The translations under genes and the position numbers were made by a program. The notes beneath the pieces are model-generated. The model saw only the letters and a program-made list of their open reading frames with translations, was not told the origin of the DNA and made no database searches. A stretch of DNA of 64,000 nt from Sediminihaliea albiluteola. Lineage in GTDB: Bacteria; Pseudomonadota; Gammaproteobacteria; Pseudomonadales; Halieaceae. Position 1 is the first letter of the stretch. Each line of letters starts with the position of its first letter. Location: positions 124,001-188,000 of the forward strand of contig NZ_JACFXU010000013.1 of assembly GCF_014077625.1 (NCBI RefSeq), written 5' to 3'. Below, one piece after another: positions 33,020-42,338 of the stretch.

Positions 33020-33622
33020 ATGAGAACGATCTGCAAATATTTCGCAGTGGGAGCTGCCCTGAGTGTCGCTGCTTTTTCCACTCACGCCGCCGATAACTTT
33101 GTCGGTTTGACTTGGGGGGAAACGAGTAACAACATTCAAAGCTCTAGCTCACTGAAAAAAAACCATCCCAATGCACGTCTAGACCATGTCATTAGAAACG
33201 AAGGTACTTGGAATGTCCGTGCTGGTCAGCAAAGTGATCAGGGACGCTACTACCTGAGCTACCAGAATGTCTCTGGCAGCCACAATGCCTATAAGTTGCG
33301 ACAGCAAAACCTGATGGCTAGCTATGATGTGTTTTTGCCCATTGCCGACCAGACCAAACTCTTTGGTGGGGCAAGTCTTGGTTTGACCAAGTTGGAACAG
33401 GAGTCCAGAGGCTACAGACGCGATAGCGACTTGGGCTATGCTGGCGGTTTGCAGCTGGGTATATTGCAACAGCTTGCGGACAATGTTTCACTTGAAGGTG
33501 GTTACCGCTATCTTCGCAGTAACGCTAAAACTAAGTTGGCTCCCCGTGGCATGAGAAAAGATGGTTCACTGAGATTGCATAGTAGTGAACAGTTCTATTT
33601 GGGTGTTAACTACAGTTTCTAA
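33020..33622 (+). CDS. oprH: Outer-membrane protein OprH
   Basis: 200 aa, the same length as Pseudomonas aeruginosa OprH as I remember it. Signal peptide of about 26 residues ending STHAA; the mature protein begins DNFVGLTWGETSNNIQ and contains KLRQQNL, KLFGGASLGL and LEGGYRYLRSNAKT, ending FYLGVNYSF, all typical of OprH. It forms an eight-strand barrel that binds lipopolysaccharide and strengthens the surface when divalent cations are low. ATG 33020 has GGAGAG about 7 nt upstream. It heads the oprH-phoP-phoQ unit, with a hairpin before phoP. Confidence 0.93.
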   Translation: MRTICKYFAVGAALSVAAFSTHAADNFVGLTWGETSNNIQSSSSLKKNHPNARLDHVIRNEGTWNVRAGQQSDQGRYYLSYQNVSGSHNAYKLRQQNLMASYDVFLPIADQTKLFGGASLGLTKLEQESRGYRRDSDLGYAGGLQLGILQQLADNVSLEGGYRYLRSNAKTKLAPRGMRKDGSLRLHSSEQFYLGVNYSF

Positions 33623-33654
33623 ACTGAGCAGTCGATCCGCTTAGTAGAGCGTCG

Positions 33655-33683
33655 CAAGCCCATCCCTTTTGCGGTTGGGCTTG
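33655..33683 (+). terminator. Hairpin between oprH and phoP, possible attenuator
   Basis: CAAGCCCA (33655-33662) pairs perfectly with TGGGCTTG (33676-33683) across 13 nt, 33 nt after the oprH stop and before phoP. No T-run follows, so it may stabilise oprH mRNA or stop part of the transcripts, giving more OprH than PhoP. Confidence 0.5.
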
Positions 33684-33725
33684 TATGCCTTAATTGAATC
33701 AATCTAACACTGCCTGGAGTATCTA

Positions 33726-34403
33726 ATGAAACTGCTGTTGGTGGAAGACGATGCCCTACTGCGACATCATTTGTCTACCCGCCTTGGCGACTCCGGTCAT
33801 ATCGTTGATGCTGTTGAGAATGCTGAAAATGCGCTGTTTCAAAGCACAGAATATCACCACGACTTAGCAATCGTTGACCTGGGCCTGCCCGGCATGAGTG
33901 GATTAGACTTGATTCGCCAAATGCGTAGTCAGGGCAAAACCTTCCCTATCTTAATTCTCACCGCCCGGGGTAATTGGCAGGATAAAGTTGAGGGCTTAGC
34001 TGCCGGGGCTGATGATTACGTGGTTAAGCCTTTTCAGTTTGAGGAGCTGGAGGCTCGGCTCAACGCACTTTTGCGTCGTTCATCTGGCTTTGTGCAGCCC
34101 GCTATTAACGCAGGCCCCATACAGCTCGACCTGCTGCGCAAGCAGGCGCTAGCCAATGAACAGCCGCTGCACTTGACCGCCTATGAGTATCGTATTCTTG
34201 AGTATCTGATGCGCCACCATCAGCAGGTGGTCGCCAAGGAGCGCCTTATGGAGCAGTTGTATCCTGACGATGAAGAGCGGGATAGCAATGTGATTGAGGT
34301 GCTGGTGGGCCGTTTACGCCGTAAGATTGAGAGCGCCTGCGCTATGCAGCCGATTGAGACTGTAAGAGGGCAGGGTTACCTGTTTACTGAAGCTTGCCAG
34401 TGA
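33726..34403 (+). CDS. phoP: Response regulator PhoP
   Basis: 225-aa OmpR-family regulator. Receiver domain (1-120) with acidic pocket EDD (7-9), phosphorylated Asp51 (IVDLGLPG) and Lys101 (VVKPF); winged-helix domain (about 128-222) with LTAYEYRILEYLM and the recognition segment ERDSNVIEVLVGRLRRKIE, matching PhoP. It should bind the GTTCAG repeats upstream of oprH, giving feedback control. ATG 33726 has TGGAG 7 nt upstream. phoQ overlaps its last bases. Confidence 0.94.
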   Translation: MKLLLVEDDALLRHHLSTRLGDSGHIVDAVENAENALFQSTEYHHDLAIVDLGLPGMSGLDLIRQMRSQGKTFPILILTARGNWQDKVEGLAAGADDYVVKPFQFEELEARLNALLRRSSGFVQPAINAGPIQLDLLRKQALANEQPLHLTAYEYRILEYLMRHHQQVVAKERLMEQLYPDDEERDSNVIEVLVGRLRRKIESACAMQPIETVRGQGYLFTEACQ

Positions 34404-35785
34404 CCCCTTCATTACGCGTCCGTCTGATCTCCAGCGCTACCGGCCTGACCGTGTTGTTTATGCTGGTGCTGTTGCCCGTGCTGCAAAATGTTCTCACTCA
34501 AGCGCTGGAACAAATTACTGAGCAGCGTCTAGCTGCGGATGCCAACACCCTTATCTCAGCGGCGCAAATAGTCGATGGGCACTTGCAGATGCCAGCACAG
34601 TTGCCCGATGAAGAGTTCAACCTGCCCGGCGCGACCTTGCTTGGTTATATCTACGACAGTGCGGGTAAGTTGGTATGGCGATCTGGCTCCACTAGTGAAG
34701 TGGAAGCGGTTTATCACCCTCGTTACGATGGTGGGGTAACCGATTTTTTAAAGTTCACCGATAACAGCGGCGAGGAATATTATGTCTATGACGTCGAGCT
34801 GCATCTAAACGGTGATCACAGCATACCATTTAGCTTTATTACCATGTTGCCCAGCAGCGAGTTGCAGCCCTTGCTGCAGGCTATGCACAGGCAACTCTAT
34901 CGCTGGTTAGGCGGTGGCATGCTGGTGTTGATATTTTTGTTGTGGCTTGGTCTGACTTGGGGCTTTCGCTCGCTTCGTGGACTGTCCCGAGAGCTAGATC
35001 AGGTTGAAAGTGGCGCAATTGAGAGTTTGAGTGATACGCATCCCCGCGAGCTATTGCGCCTGACCCGCTCCCTTAACCGTCTGCTGGCAAGCGAGCGGCG
35101 ACAACGCGAACGCTACCGAGACTCACTCAGTGACCTAGCTCACAGCTTGAAGACGCCCTTAGCCGTTTTACAGAGTGTCGCAGAAAACATCAGACCAGTG
35201 CCGGCCAACAGCGAGCACGCTCGAGTGCTAGCCAGTCAGGTTGAGCGCATGAGTCAGCAAATTGATTATCAGCTGCAGCGAGCCAGTTTGCGTAAAAGTG
35301 GTCTCGTTCAACACCGAGTAAAGCTGCTTCCCCTGCTGGAGCTGCTTAGCGAGGCCCTAGATAAAGTGTACCTCGATAAGCAGGTGGTACTGCATAAGTC
35401 CTTTGACGATGATTTTTGGGTGCCTATGGAAAAAGCTGCGCTACTGGAGCTGTTGGGCAACCTGTTGGAAAATGCTTATCGACTTTGCCTGCGTGAGGTC
35501 CGTGTATCCGCGCGCTATCGCGCGAAAGTGTGCGAGTTGCTGGTTGAAGATGATGGCCCTGGAGTGCCCGCAGAGCAGCGCCAGCGAATTGTCCGCCGCG
35601 GCGAGCGCTTAGATACCCAGCACCCTGGGCATGGTATTGGCCTGTCCGTTGCTAAAGATATTATTGAAAGCTACGACGGTGAACTCAGCTTGCATGATTC
35701 TGAGCTTGGCGGTGCGGCATTTGTGGTCCAGCTGACTGTTGAAGGTCCTTTAAATAACTTAGCTAGCAAGGCATCCCCAGCCTGA
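34400..35785 (+). CDS. phoQ: Sensor histidine kinase PhoQ
   Basis: 461 aa. Two membrane helices (about 13-32 and 172-189) enclose a periplasmic sensor (about 33-170) with acidic patches (PDEEF, NSGEEYYVYDVE) that could bind divalent cations as in PhoQ. HAMP-like linker, then the H-box SDLAHSLKTPLAVLQS with His248, typical of PhoQ, and an ATPase domain with N-box LLGNLLENAYR and G-boxes VEDDGPGV and GHGIGLSV. Start GTG 34400 overlaps the phoP stop (GTGA); TTG 34394 is also in frame. It phosphorylates PhoP when Mg2+ is low, by family knowledge. Confidence 0.93.
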   Translation: MTPSLRVRLISSATGLTVLFMLVLLPVLQNVLTQALEQITEQRLAADANTLISAAQIVDGHLQMPAQLPDEEFNLPGATLLGYIYDSAGKLVWRSGSTSEVEAVYHPRYDGGVTDFLKFTDNSGEEYYVYDVELHLNGDHSIPFSFITMLPSSELQPLLQAMHRQLYRWLGGGMLVLIFLLWLGLTWGFRSLRGLSRELDQVESGAIESLSDTHPRELLRLTRSLNRLLASERRQRERYRDSLSDLAHSLKTPLAVLQSVAENIRPVPANSEHARVLASQVERMSQQIDYQLQRASLRKSGLVQHRVKLLPLLELLSEALDKVYLDKQVVLHKSFDDDFWVPMEKAALLELLGNLLENAYRLCLREVRVSARYRAKVCELLVEDDGPGVPAEQRQRIVRRGERLDTQHPGHGIGLSVAKDIIESYDGELSLHDSELGGAAFVVQLTVEGPLNNLASKASPA

Positions 35786-36289
35786 TACATTGCTGCTCAG
35801 CCATAGTCTTTCCTCTGTTTTAATATCTCCCGCCTGTTCTAGCGCCTTCTTTAGAGCCATTAGTGGGCCGTTTTTATATCACTAGCACATAAATGGGGCA
35901 GTTACTTCACTTGAAAAATAGCTGACTCTGTATTTAGATTGCCGGCGCTGCAGTAATTCGAGCTGCTGGATACTCATTTTAGCTGCCTCCGTGCCACTTC
36001 CTTGACTTTTTATGGGCTTTTGAGCGATTTACTAGTGGCCAAGGTGCTTGAAATGCTTGGGAAGCTCTGTCTGTGCTGTCAGAACTCCATGGCATTGGTT
36101 TTGTTTACTGAACTTTAATGTTATCTGTCACCGCTCTGTGAAACACTGTGTGGGCGGCATAGTCTAAGCAAGGCTTGGCAGGTCCTAACGTACAGCTCTG
36201 GTTTTACTAACTGTAGTGGCGGGGCAGGTGTGAGTAGGGGCTAAACTCTCACTGGCTGAACCTATAACGCGATACGAATCAGGATAGGC
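35786..36289. other. 504-bp intergenic region before an RND efflux operon
   Basis: No gene or RNA recognised. A weak promoter candidate is TTGACT (36002-36007) with GATTTA (36026-36031), 18-nt spacer. GTGAG and CTCAC form a small inverted repeat at about 36229-36250, just upstream of the operon. No regulator gene is present. Confidence 0.4.
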
Positions 36290-37357
36290 ATGAAAAAAGC
36301 TGTTACGGTTGTAGTTCTTCTACTTATTGTCACTGCACTGGCTTGGCCCAAGGTGGCACCCTTACTCAATCAAGAAGCTGTTGCTGAGACAGCTCCCAGT
36401 GTAGAAAGGCAGTTGCCTGCTGTGGAAACCCTCAGGCTTGAGCCCGCAGCTTTTGAAAGCAAGCTCACTTTCAATGGTTCATTGGTGGCTGATAATGCCA
36501 TTGACCTTAAGAGTGAACTGCGCGGAAAAATTACCCAGATTGCTTTTGAGGATGGCCAGCGGGTTGATGCCGGTGATCTTATCGTCAAAATCGATTCCGG
36601 CGAGCTAGCCGCAGAACTGAGCTCTATTCGGGAGCAGTTGGCCCTTGCCACCACTAATGCCGAACGCCTAAAAAGTTTATTTGCTTCCGGTTCTGTGACT
36701 GCTAGTGAGCACGACGACGCGCTTAGTCGCCAAGAGGTGCTCAAGGCGGAACAGCGACGCTTATCACTGCGCTTGGAAAAATCGAGTATTGTGGCTCCCT
36801 TTGCCGGTACATTGGGCTTGCGTGAGGTGAGTCTAGGGGATCTGATAGAAGCCGATACCCTTATTACGACTTTGCAAACTGTCGATAAATTGAAAGTGGA
36901 CTTCAATGTACCAGAGCGTTATCAAACCCAGCTGCAGGTAGGCACTCCGGTGACGGTTTGGGTTGCTGGCCACGAAGAGCCTTTCAAGGCAGTGGTTAGA
37001 GCCCTCAGTCCCCGGGTGGATACCACTACTCGCACGGTACGGGTGCGAGCAGATGTAGCCCAAGATGCACGCCAACTACGCCCCGGTAATTATGCCCGTG
37101 TTGAATTAGTCAGTCGCGATGAGGCCGCCCTCTTGGTGCCCAGTGTCGCGGTCTTGCAGAGCCTTGAGGCAGTGTCGGTATTCACTGTGCGCGATGGTGT
37201 GGTAGTGCGAAAAGAAGTGACGACGGGTTTGCGCAGTGCTAATCAAGTGCAGATTCTACAGGGCCTAAAAGCCGGTGAAGAGGTGATTACATCGGGCGTG
37301 CAAAGTGTGCGAGAAGGCCAGCGTGTAAAAGTTCTTAATGTGGTTGACCTCGGCTGA
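36290..37357 (+). CDS. RND efflux periplasmic adaptor (membrane fusion protein)
   Basis: 355 aa. N-terminal anchor helix (VTVVVLLLIVTALAW), then the HlyD-type adaptor: lipoyl half-motifs (DLKSELRGKITQIAFEDGQR and SIVAPFAGTLGLREVSLGD), a short helical hairpin (about 105-160) and beta-barrel regions. It links the inner-membrane RND pump to an outer-membrane channel. The stop overlaps the pump gene start (TGATG), so the two are coupled. There is no lipobox. Confidence 0.92.
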   Translation: MKKAVTVVVLLLIVTALAWPKVAPLLNQEAVAETAPSVERQLPAVETLRLEPAAFESKLTFNGSLVADNAIDLKSELRGKITQIAFEDGQRVDAGDLIVKIDSGELAAELSSIREQLALATTNAERLKSLFASGSVTASEHDDALSRQEVLKAEQRRLSLRLEKSSIVAPFAGTLGLREVSLGDLIEADTLITTLQTVDKLKVDFNVPERYQTQLQVGTPVTVWVAGHEEPFKAVVRALSPRVDTTTRTVRVRADVAQDARQLRPGNYARVELVSRDEAALLVPSVAVLQSLEAVSVFTVRDGVVVRKEVTTGLRSANQVQILQGLKAGEEVITSGVQSVREGQRVKVLNVVDLG

Positions 37358-40300
37358 TGAGACTTCATGAATTAAGTATTCAGCGGCCGGTGTTGGCCGT
37401 TGTCATGTCTATTGTCATTATTGTGTTTGGCATAATTGGCCTGCGCGAGCTCCCGGTAAGGGAGTTTCCACAGGCTGAGCGCCCCATGGTTTGGGTGCAA
37501 GCTGCTTACCCTGGTGCCAATGCGACGGTGATGGAAAATCAGGTCACCGAGCGACTAGAGCAGCAAATCAACTCAGTGTCTGGCATCCGCACCATGAATG
37601 GCATCAGTCGCGAAGGCTTGAGTACGGTTTCTGTTGAGTTTGAGCTGGGTGATGACATTGATCGCGCAGCGAACGATGTTCGCGACAGGGTGGCTGCAGC
37701 CATGCGTCAACTGCCCGATGCCGCCGAGGCACCGACAGTATCTAAAGCGGATGCCGATGGCGACCCCATTATTTTTCTCAACGTGCGCAGTGATCAGCGC
37801 AGCCTGCTAGAGCTGAGCGCCCTAGCGGATAACTTGTTTAAATCGCGCTTAGAGACAATCAGCGGTGTTGGGCAGGTTGAAATTTGGGGTTATAAAGAGT
37901 TTTCCATGCGCTTGCGTATTGACCCCGATGCCCTAGCAGCTCACGGCTTGACCGCAATCGATGTGCGCCAGGCTTTCCGCGCTGCTAACGTGGAGTTGCC
38001 CACGGGCCGAATTGAGGGCGATACGGTTGATCTTAATATCCGCACCTTGAGCCGCTTGGGCGATGATCCCGAGGACTTTAACCAGCGAGTGATCAAGCGT
38101 GACGGCGATCGTTTGGTTCGATTTCAAGATGTTGGTTTTGCCGAGTTGGCGCCACTCAATGAACGCACGGTATTGCGGCGCGATGGAGTGACCATGGTGG
38201 GCTTGGTGCTGAGACCACAAAGTGGCGCCAACCAAATTGAAATTGCCGATGAGTTTTATCGCCGCCTAGAGCTGATCAAGCGCGACTTGCCGGCCGATGT
38301 GGATGTCTCGATAGGTTTTGATACCAGTGACTTTATTCGTGACAGTATCAAAGAGGTAGTACAGACACTGGTCGTGGCGCTATTGCTGGTGTGTCTGACT
38401 ATTTTTATGTTTCTGCGCGAATGGCGCACCACCCTGATTCCTATTGTAACGATCCCAATAGCGCTCACAGGTACCTTCTTTGTCCTCCATATTGCGGGCT
38501 TTTCGATTAACGTCCTGACTTTATTGGGCTTGGTGCTGGCCATCGGCTTAGTGGTGGATGACGCCATTGTGGTCGTCGAAAATATTTACAAGCGAATCGA
38601 AAGTGGCGAAGACCCTGAGAAAGCGGGCGTTGAGGGTGTTAAAGAGATTTTCTTCGCCATCATCGCTACTACTCTTGCCTTGGTTGCTGTATTTACGCCG
38701 CTGATCTTTTTGGGCGGATTAACCGGTGTGCTGTTCAGAGAGTTCGGTGTCACTTTGGCTGCAGCGGTAGTTATCTCTTCTTTTGTGGCGCTGAGTTTGG
38801 CGCCCATGCTCTGTAGTAAGTTCCTTAAAAACCGCAGTGTGCAACCAGCATTTTATCGTGCTACTGAGCCGATGTTTCAGGGCATGGCTGATCGTTATCG
38901 CTCTTCATTACAGGGCTTTTTAGCGCGTCCGTGGCTGGCACCGCTGGTGCTTTTACTTTGTTTAGGTGTACTGACTGTACTTTACCGCAGCCTGCCAGAA
39001 GAGCTGGCTCCCCTAGAAGATCGCAGCATGTTGGTAATGCAGGCGAAAGGGCCGCAAGGGGCTGGTTATGATTACATGTACGAGGCAATGGGCGAGCTCG
39101 ATAGGGTGGTAAGGGAGGCGATCCCCGAGGACTTTGAAGCGATAATAACTGTGACATCGCCGGGCTTTGGCTCTTCGACTACGACTAATACGGGTTTCTC
39201 ACGGATTATTCTAAAGCCTGCCAACACACGGGATGCGACCCAGAATGAGTTGGCAGAGCGAGTTGCAGAAGCGGTTTCAAACGTCACTGGCGTGCAAGCT
39301 TATGTGCGTCAACCGGCCACAATCAATACCGGCTCGCGGGGCTTGCCGGTACAGTTTGTGGTTCAAAATACAGATCTTGAGAAGGTGCGGGATATGATCC
39401 CCCGTTTTCTGGAGGCTGCCCGTGAACATCCCGCCTTTGCCTTTGTCGATGTCAATATGCTCTTTAATCAGCCTGAGTTAGTGCTGGATATTGATCGTGA
39501 GCGCGCCGATGCTACAGGTGTGTCGGTACAGGAAATCGCCGACATCGTACAGGCCTCGCTCAGTGGTCAGCGCTATGGCTATTTCATGCGTGAGGGTGAG
39601 CAGTACGAGATTATTGGTCAGTTTGTCCGTGAGGGGCGCGATGACCCTGCCGATCTGTCCCGCTTAGCAGTGCGTTCAACAGAGGGCGAACTCATTCCCG
39701 TGGACAACTTTATCACCCCGCGTGAAGAGGCTTCTGCTCCAGTACTTTATCGTTTCAACCGCTACGCTGCGGCGACTTTCTCGGCCAACTTAGCGCCGGG
39801 TGTATCGCTAGGGGAGGGTATCGAAGCGATGCGAGAAGTGGCGGATCAGGTATTGGATGAAAGCTTTAACACCGAGCTGGCAGGGCAGTCACGTGAGTTT
39901 TCCGAAACCGGTAGTAGCCTGCTGTTTGTCTTTGTGCTGGCACTGCTGTTGATCTATTTGGTGCTTTCGGCACAGTTTGAGAGCTTCCGCGATCCTTTGT
40001 CGATTATGCTAACGGTGCCAATGGCACTCACCGGTGGCCTGATAGCCCTGTGGTATTTTGGCCAGACACTCAATATATTTTCACAAATTGGCCTCATCAT
40101 GCTGGTCGGCCTTGTCACTAAGAATGGCATTTTGATTGTTGAATTTGCCAATCAGCGCCGAGCAGCCGGCTTGTCTATCGCTGATGCGGTAGAAGAAGCC
40201 GCCGCAGCGCGGTTTCGGCCAATTTTGATGACCACCCTCTCTACCGTACTAGGGACATTGCCCATCGCGTTGGCTTTAGGGGCAGGTGCTCAGAGTCGGG

Positions 40301-40470
40301 TGCCGCTTGGCCTGGCGGTGATTGGGGGCATGTTATTCGGCTCGCTGTTATCGCTCTATGTGGTCCCCGCGGCTTACCGTGTTATCGCATCAAAACGCTC
40401 TAAGTCCAGTGCTCTATCGGCTGTTGAAACAGCCCCGGAGCCCAAAGCGCTAGACCTACCTAGCAACTAA
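37357..40470 (+). CDS. RND efflux transporter, HAE1/AcrB-type
   Basis: 1037 aa proton-driven pump with twelve membrane helices and two large periplasmic loops. Helix 4 carries the proton-relay pair in GLVVDDAIVVVENIYKR; the second half has LVGLVTKNGILIVEFANQRR. N-terminal RPVLAVVMSIVIIVFGIIGL and PGANATVMENQVTERLEQ are standard. It exports drugs, dyes or lipids; no specificity can be read. No outer-membrane TolC/OprM-type gene is beside it, so a channel encoded elsewhere must be used. Confidence 0.94.
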   Translation: MRLHELSIQRPVLAVVMSIVIIVFGIIGLRELPVREFPQAERPMVWVQAAYPGANATVMENQVTERLEQQINSVSGIRTMNGISREGLSTVSVEFELGDDIDRAANDVRDRVAAAMRQLPDAAEAPTVSKADADGDPIIFLNVRSDQRSLLELSALADNLFKSRLETISGVGQVEIWGYKEFSMRLRIDPDALAAHGLTAIDVRQAFRAANVELPTGRIEGDTVDLNIRTLSRLGDDPEDFNQRVIKRDGDRLVRFQDVGFAELAPLNERTVLRRDGVTMVGLVLRPQSGANQIEIADEFYRRLELIKRDLPADVDVSIGFDTSDFIRDSIKEVVQTLVVALLLVCLTIFMFLREWRTTLIPIVTIPIALTGTFFVLHIAGFSINVLTLLGLVLAIGLVVDDAIVVVENIYKRIESGEDPEKAGVEGVKEIFFAIIATTLALVAVFTPLIFLGGLTGVLFREFGVTLAAAVVISSFVALSLAPMLCSKFLKNRSVQPAFYRATEPMFQGMADRYRSSLQGFLARPWLAPLVLLLCLGVLTVLYRSLPEELAPLEDRSMLVMQAKGPQGAGYDYMYEAMGELDRVVREAIPEDFEAIITVTSPGFGSSTTTNTGFSRIILKPANTRDATQNELAERVAEAVSNVTGVQAYVRQPATINTGSRGLPVQFVVQNTDLEKVRDMIPRFLEAAREHPAFAFVDVNMLFNQPELVLDIDRERADATGVSVQEIADIVQASLSGQRYGYFMREGEQYEIIGQFVREGRDDPADLSRLAVRSTEGELIPVDNFITPREEASAPVLYRFNRYAAATFSANLAPGVSLGEGIEAMREVADQVLDESFNTELAGQSREFSETGSSLLFVFVLALLLIYLVLSAQFESFRDPLSIMLTVPMALTGGLIALWYFGQTLNIFSQIGLIMLVGLVTKNGILIVEFANQRRAAGLSIADAVEEAAAARFRPILMTTLSTVLGTLPIALALGAGAQSRVPLGLAVIGGMLFGSLLSLYVVPAAYRVIASKRSKSSALSAVETAPEPKALDLPSN

Positions 40471-40640
40471 TTAAAACCGCCAAATTTGCTTGGCATTGCT
40501 AAGCTGCATACAGTGCAGAGTGAGCGTATCGCTCTGTACTCCTAGCCATATACAAACCTGAACTAGGCCCTTGGGCTTATGCCGGATAATAGTATGGCTC
40601 GGTGACAGACTAACTTGGCTATTAAGAGGTGCTTCTGTCG

Positions 40641-41486
40641 ATGTCGATTTTGTTGTGGATAATCTTGGTTGCCCTGGGCAGTGCGCTGGCTTATGCATTT
40701 TTAGTGTGGTTGCCACGCAGGCGTTTAGACAAAGCGCTACAAGCCCCATTCCCCAGTGATTGGATGCTGTATCTACAGCGCTCGCCGGTCTACAAAGTGC
40801 TGCCATCCTCATTGCAGTTGGAGCTGCAGCAAAAGATTAAGCATTTTTTGCATACTAAGCGCTTTGTCGGTTGCGATGGCTTGCAGGTCAGCGATGAAAT
40901 GCGTGTCACTATTGCCGCTGAGGCTTGCCTGTTAATCCTTAATCGACCTAGTACACAGTTTAGGAAGCTGCGCTGGATCTATATTTTTCCAAGCCAATTC
41001 CGCAGCAAGCAAGCCCAGAGGAATGAGTACGGCGTGGTTTCAAAGCCAGCGGGAAGCCTGCTGGGTGTGTCTTGGTCTAATGGACGTATCGTGCTGGCTT
41101 GGGACAGTGTACAACGCGGTGTCAGCTCGGCAGACGATGGCTCCAATGTGGTGCTGCATGAGTTTGCTCATCAACTAGATCAGGAAGATGGCTCCGCAGA
41201 TGGCGCGCCTCTGCTTTATGATCGCGCGTCTTATAAGCAGTGGTCAGAGGTATTGGGCCGAGAGTTCAATGCTTTGCGCGAAGCCCTTGAGCGGGGAGAG
41301 CAAACTCTGATCAATCCCTATGGGGCCACTAATCCCGCTGAGTTTTTTGCGGTAATTACTGAACTCTTTTTTGAACGCCCCGCTCAGTTTCATGATACAC
41401 ACCCTGAGTTGTTCAATACCCTCTTGGCTTACTATCGGATCGACCCGCAGAATTGGCAGCCCTCAGAATCCAGTATCTCTACTTGA
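40641..41486 (+). CDS. mtfA: MtfA-type zinc peptidase
   Basis: 281 aa. An N-terminal hydrophobic segment (ILLWIILVALGSALAYAFLV) is followed by the MtfA domain with the zinc motif HEFAHQLDQEDG (173-184) and the third-ligand region NPAEFFAVITELFFERP. In E. coli MtfA (265 aa) cleaves peptides and affects the glucose repressor Mlc. The membrane-anchor-like N-terminus is also found in other proteobacterial members. ATG 40641 with AGAGG 11 nt upstream; GTG 40629 is a less likely alternative. Stands alone. Confidence 0.9.
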   Translation: MSILLWIILVALGSALAYAFLVWLPRRRLDKALQAPFPSDWMLYLQRSPVYKVLPSSLQLELQQKIKHFLHTKRFVGCDGLQVSDEMRVTIAAEACLLILNRPSTQFRKLRWIYIFPSQFRSKQAQRNEYGVVSKPAGSLLGVSWSNGRIVLAWDSVQRGVSSADDGSNVVLHEFAHQLDQEDGSADGAPLLYDRASYKQWSEVLGREFNALREALERGEQTLINPYGATNPAEFFAVITELFFERPAQFHDTHPELFNTLLAYYRIDPQNWQPSESSIST

Positions 41487-41582
41487 GGGTCTGCTTTGAA
41501 CTTCGCTTGTCGCAAGGTTGATGAGTTATGCCATTGCAGATGCCGACATGAGCATTTAGGCGGACTCTGAGGCTGGGATCAA

Positions 41583-42338
41583 TTACTGCTCAATGGCCAC
41601 AGTGATGTTAACTTGTACCCTATAGCTGTTTTCACCTGAGGCGACTGGTACCGAGCTCGATGCATCAGACATAGCCCTTTCGGCGCGCATCATCATGGGC
41701 CGGGGAATTGCTTGATGGGAGCTCTCAGTGATCTCCAGTATATTGCCCAGCTTTACTTCAGCAGCTTCAGCCAGGGTTTTCGCACGACTTAAAGCGTCCT
41801 TGACGGCAGCTCGGCGGGCTTGCTCAATAGCCGCGCTTGGGTCCTCGTTAGTGAAGCTAATGTGACCGCCCTCGTTAACGCCAAGCTGTACAGATCTGTC
41901 TAAGATCGCGCCTACTTTACTCAGATCACGCAGCCGTACGCTGAGGGTGTTTTTAACGCTGTAGGCAATGATCCTCGGGCTTTGACCACTTTCCCTATCG
42001 CCTTTTGTGGGGTAGTGATACTGTGGTTGAATAGCAAAGCCGCTGGTTTGCAGGTCGCGCTCTTCGATGTCTTCATCGCGCATCGCCTGCAGCACACTAG
42101 TCATAGCCCGAGAGTTTTCCGCTAGAGCTTCTTTGGCGGTGGTAGCTTCTCGCGTCACAGTGAGTGTCAGCATGGCCATATCGGGTTTCAAGCTTGCTTG
42201 CCCTTCGCCTGTGACGTATATGCGCGGTGTTGGATCATCACTCGCCTGTACAGCAAAGGGATTCAGTAGCAGAACAGCGACTATCGCTAAGAGGCACTGT
42301 ATCCTTTGCTGGATGGAGCATTTTCGGCTGTGTTTCAT
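41583..42338 (-). CDS. SIMPL (DUF541) domain periplasmic protein
   Basis: 251 aa. Signal peptide (IQCLLAIVAVLLLNPFAVQAS), then a SIMPL domain: PRIYVTGEGQASLKPDMAML, the repeat-like middle, and DALSRAKTLAEAAEVKLG. SIMPL proteins form periplasmic or surface assemblies and are linked to oxidative or cell-envelope stress; the precise job is unclear. ATG 42338 overlaps the stop of an upstream 59-aa membrane protein gene (ATGA), so the two are translated together. Confidence 0.87.
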   Translation of the reverse strand: MKHSRKCSIQQRIQCLLAIVAVLLLNPFAVQASDDPTPRIYVTGEGQASLKPDMAMLTLTVTREATTAKEALAENSRAMTSVLQAMRDEDIEERDLQTSGFAIQPQYHYPTKGDRESGQSPRIIAYSVKNTLSVRLRDLSKVGAILDRSVQLGVNEGGHISFTNEDPSAAIEQARRAAVKDALSRAKTLAEAAEVKLGNILEITESSHQAIPRPMMMRAERAMSDASSSVPVASGENSYRVQVNITVAIEQ

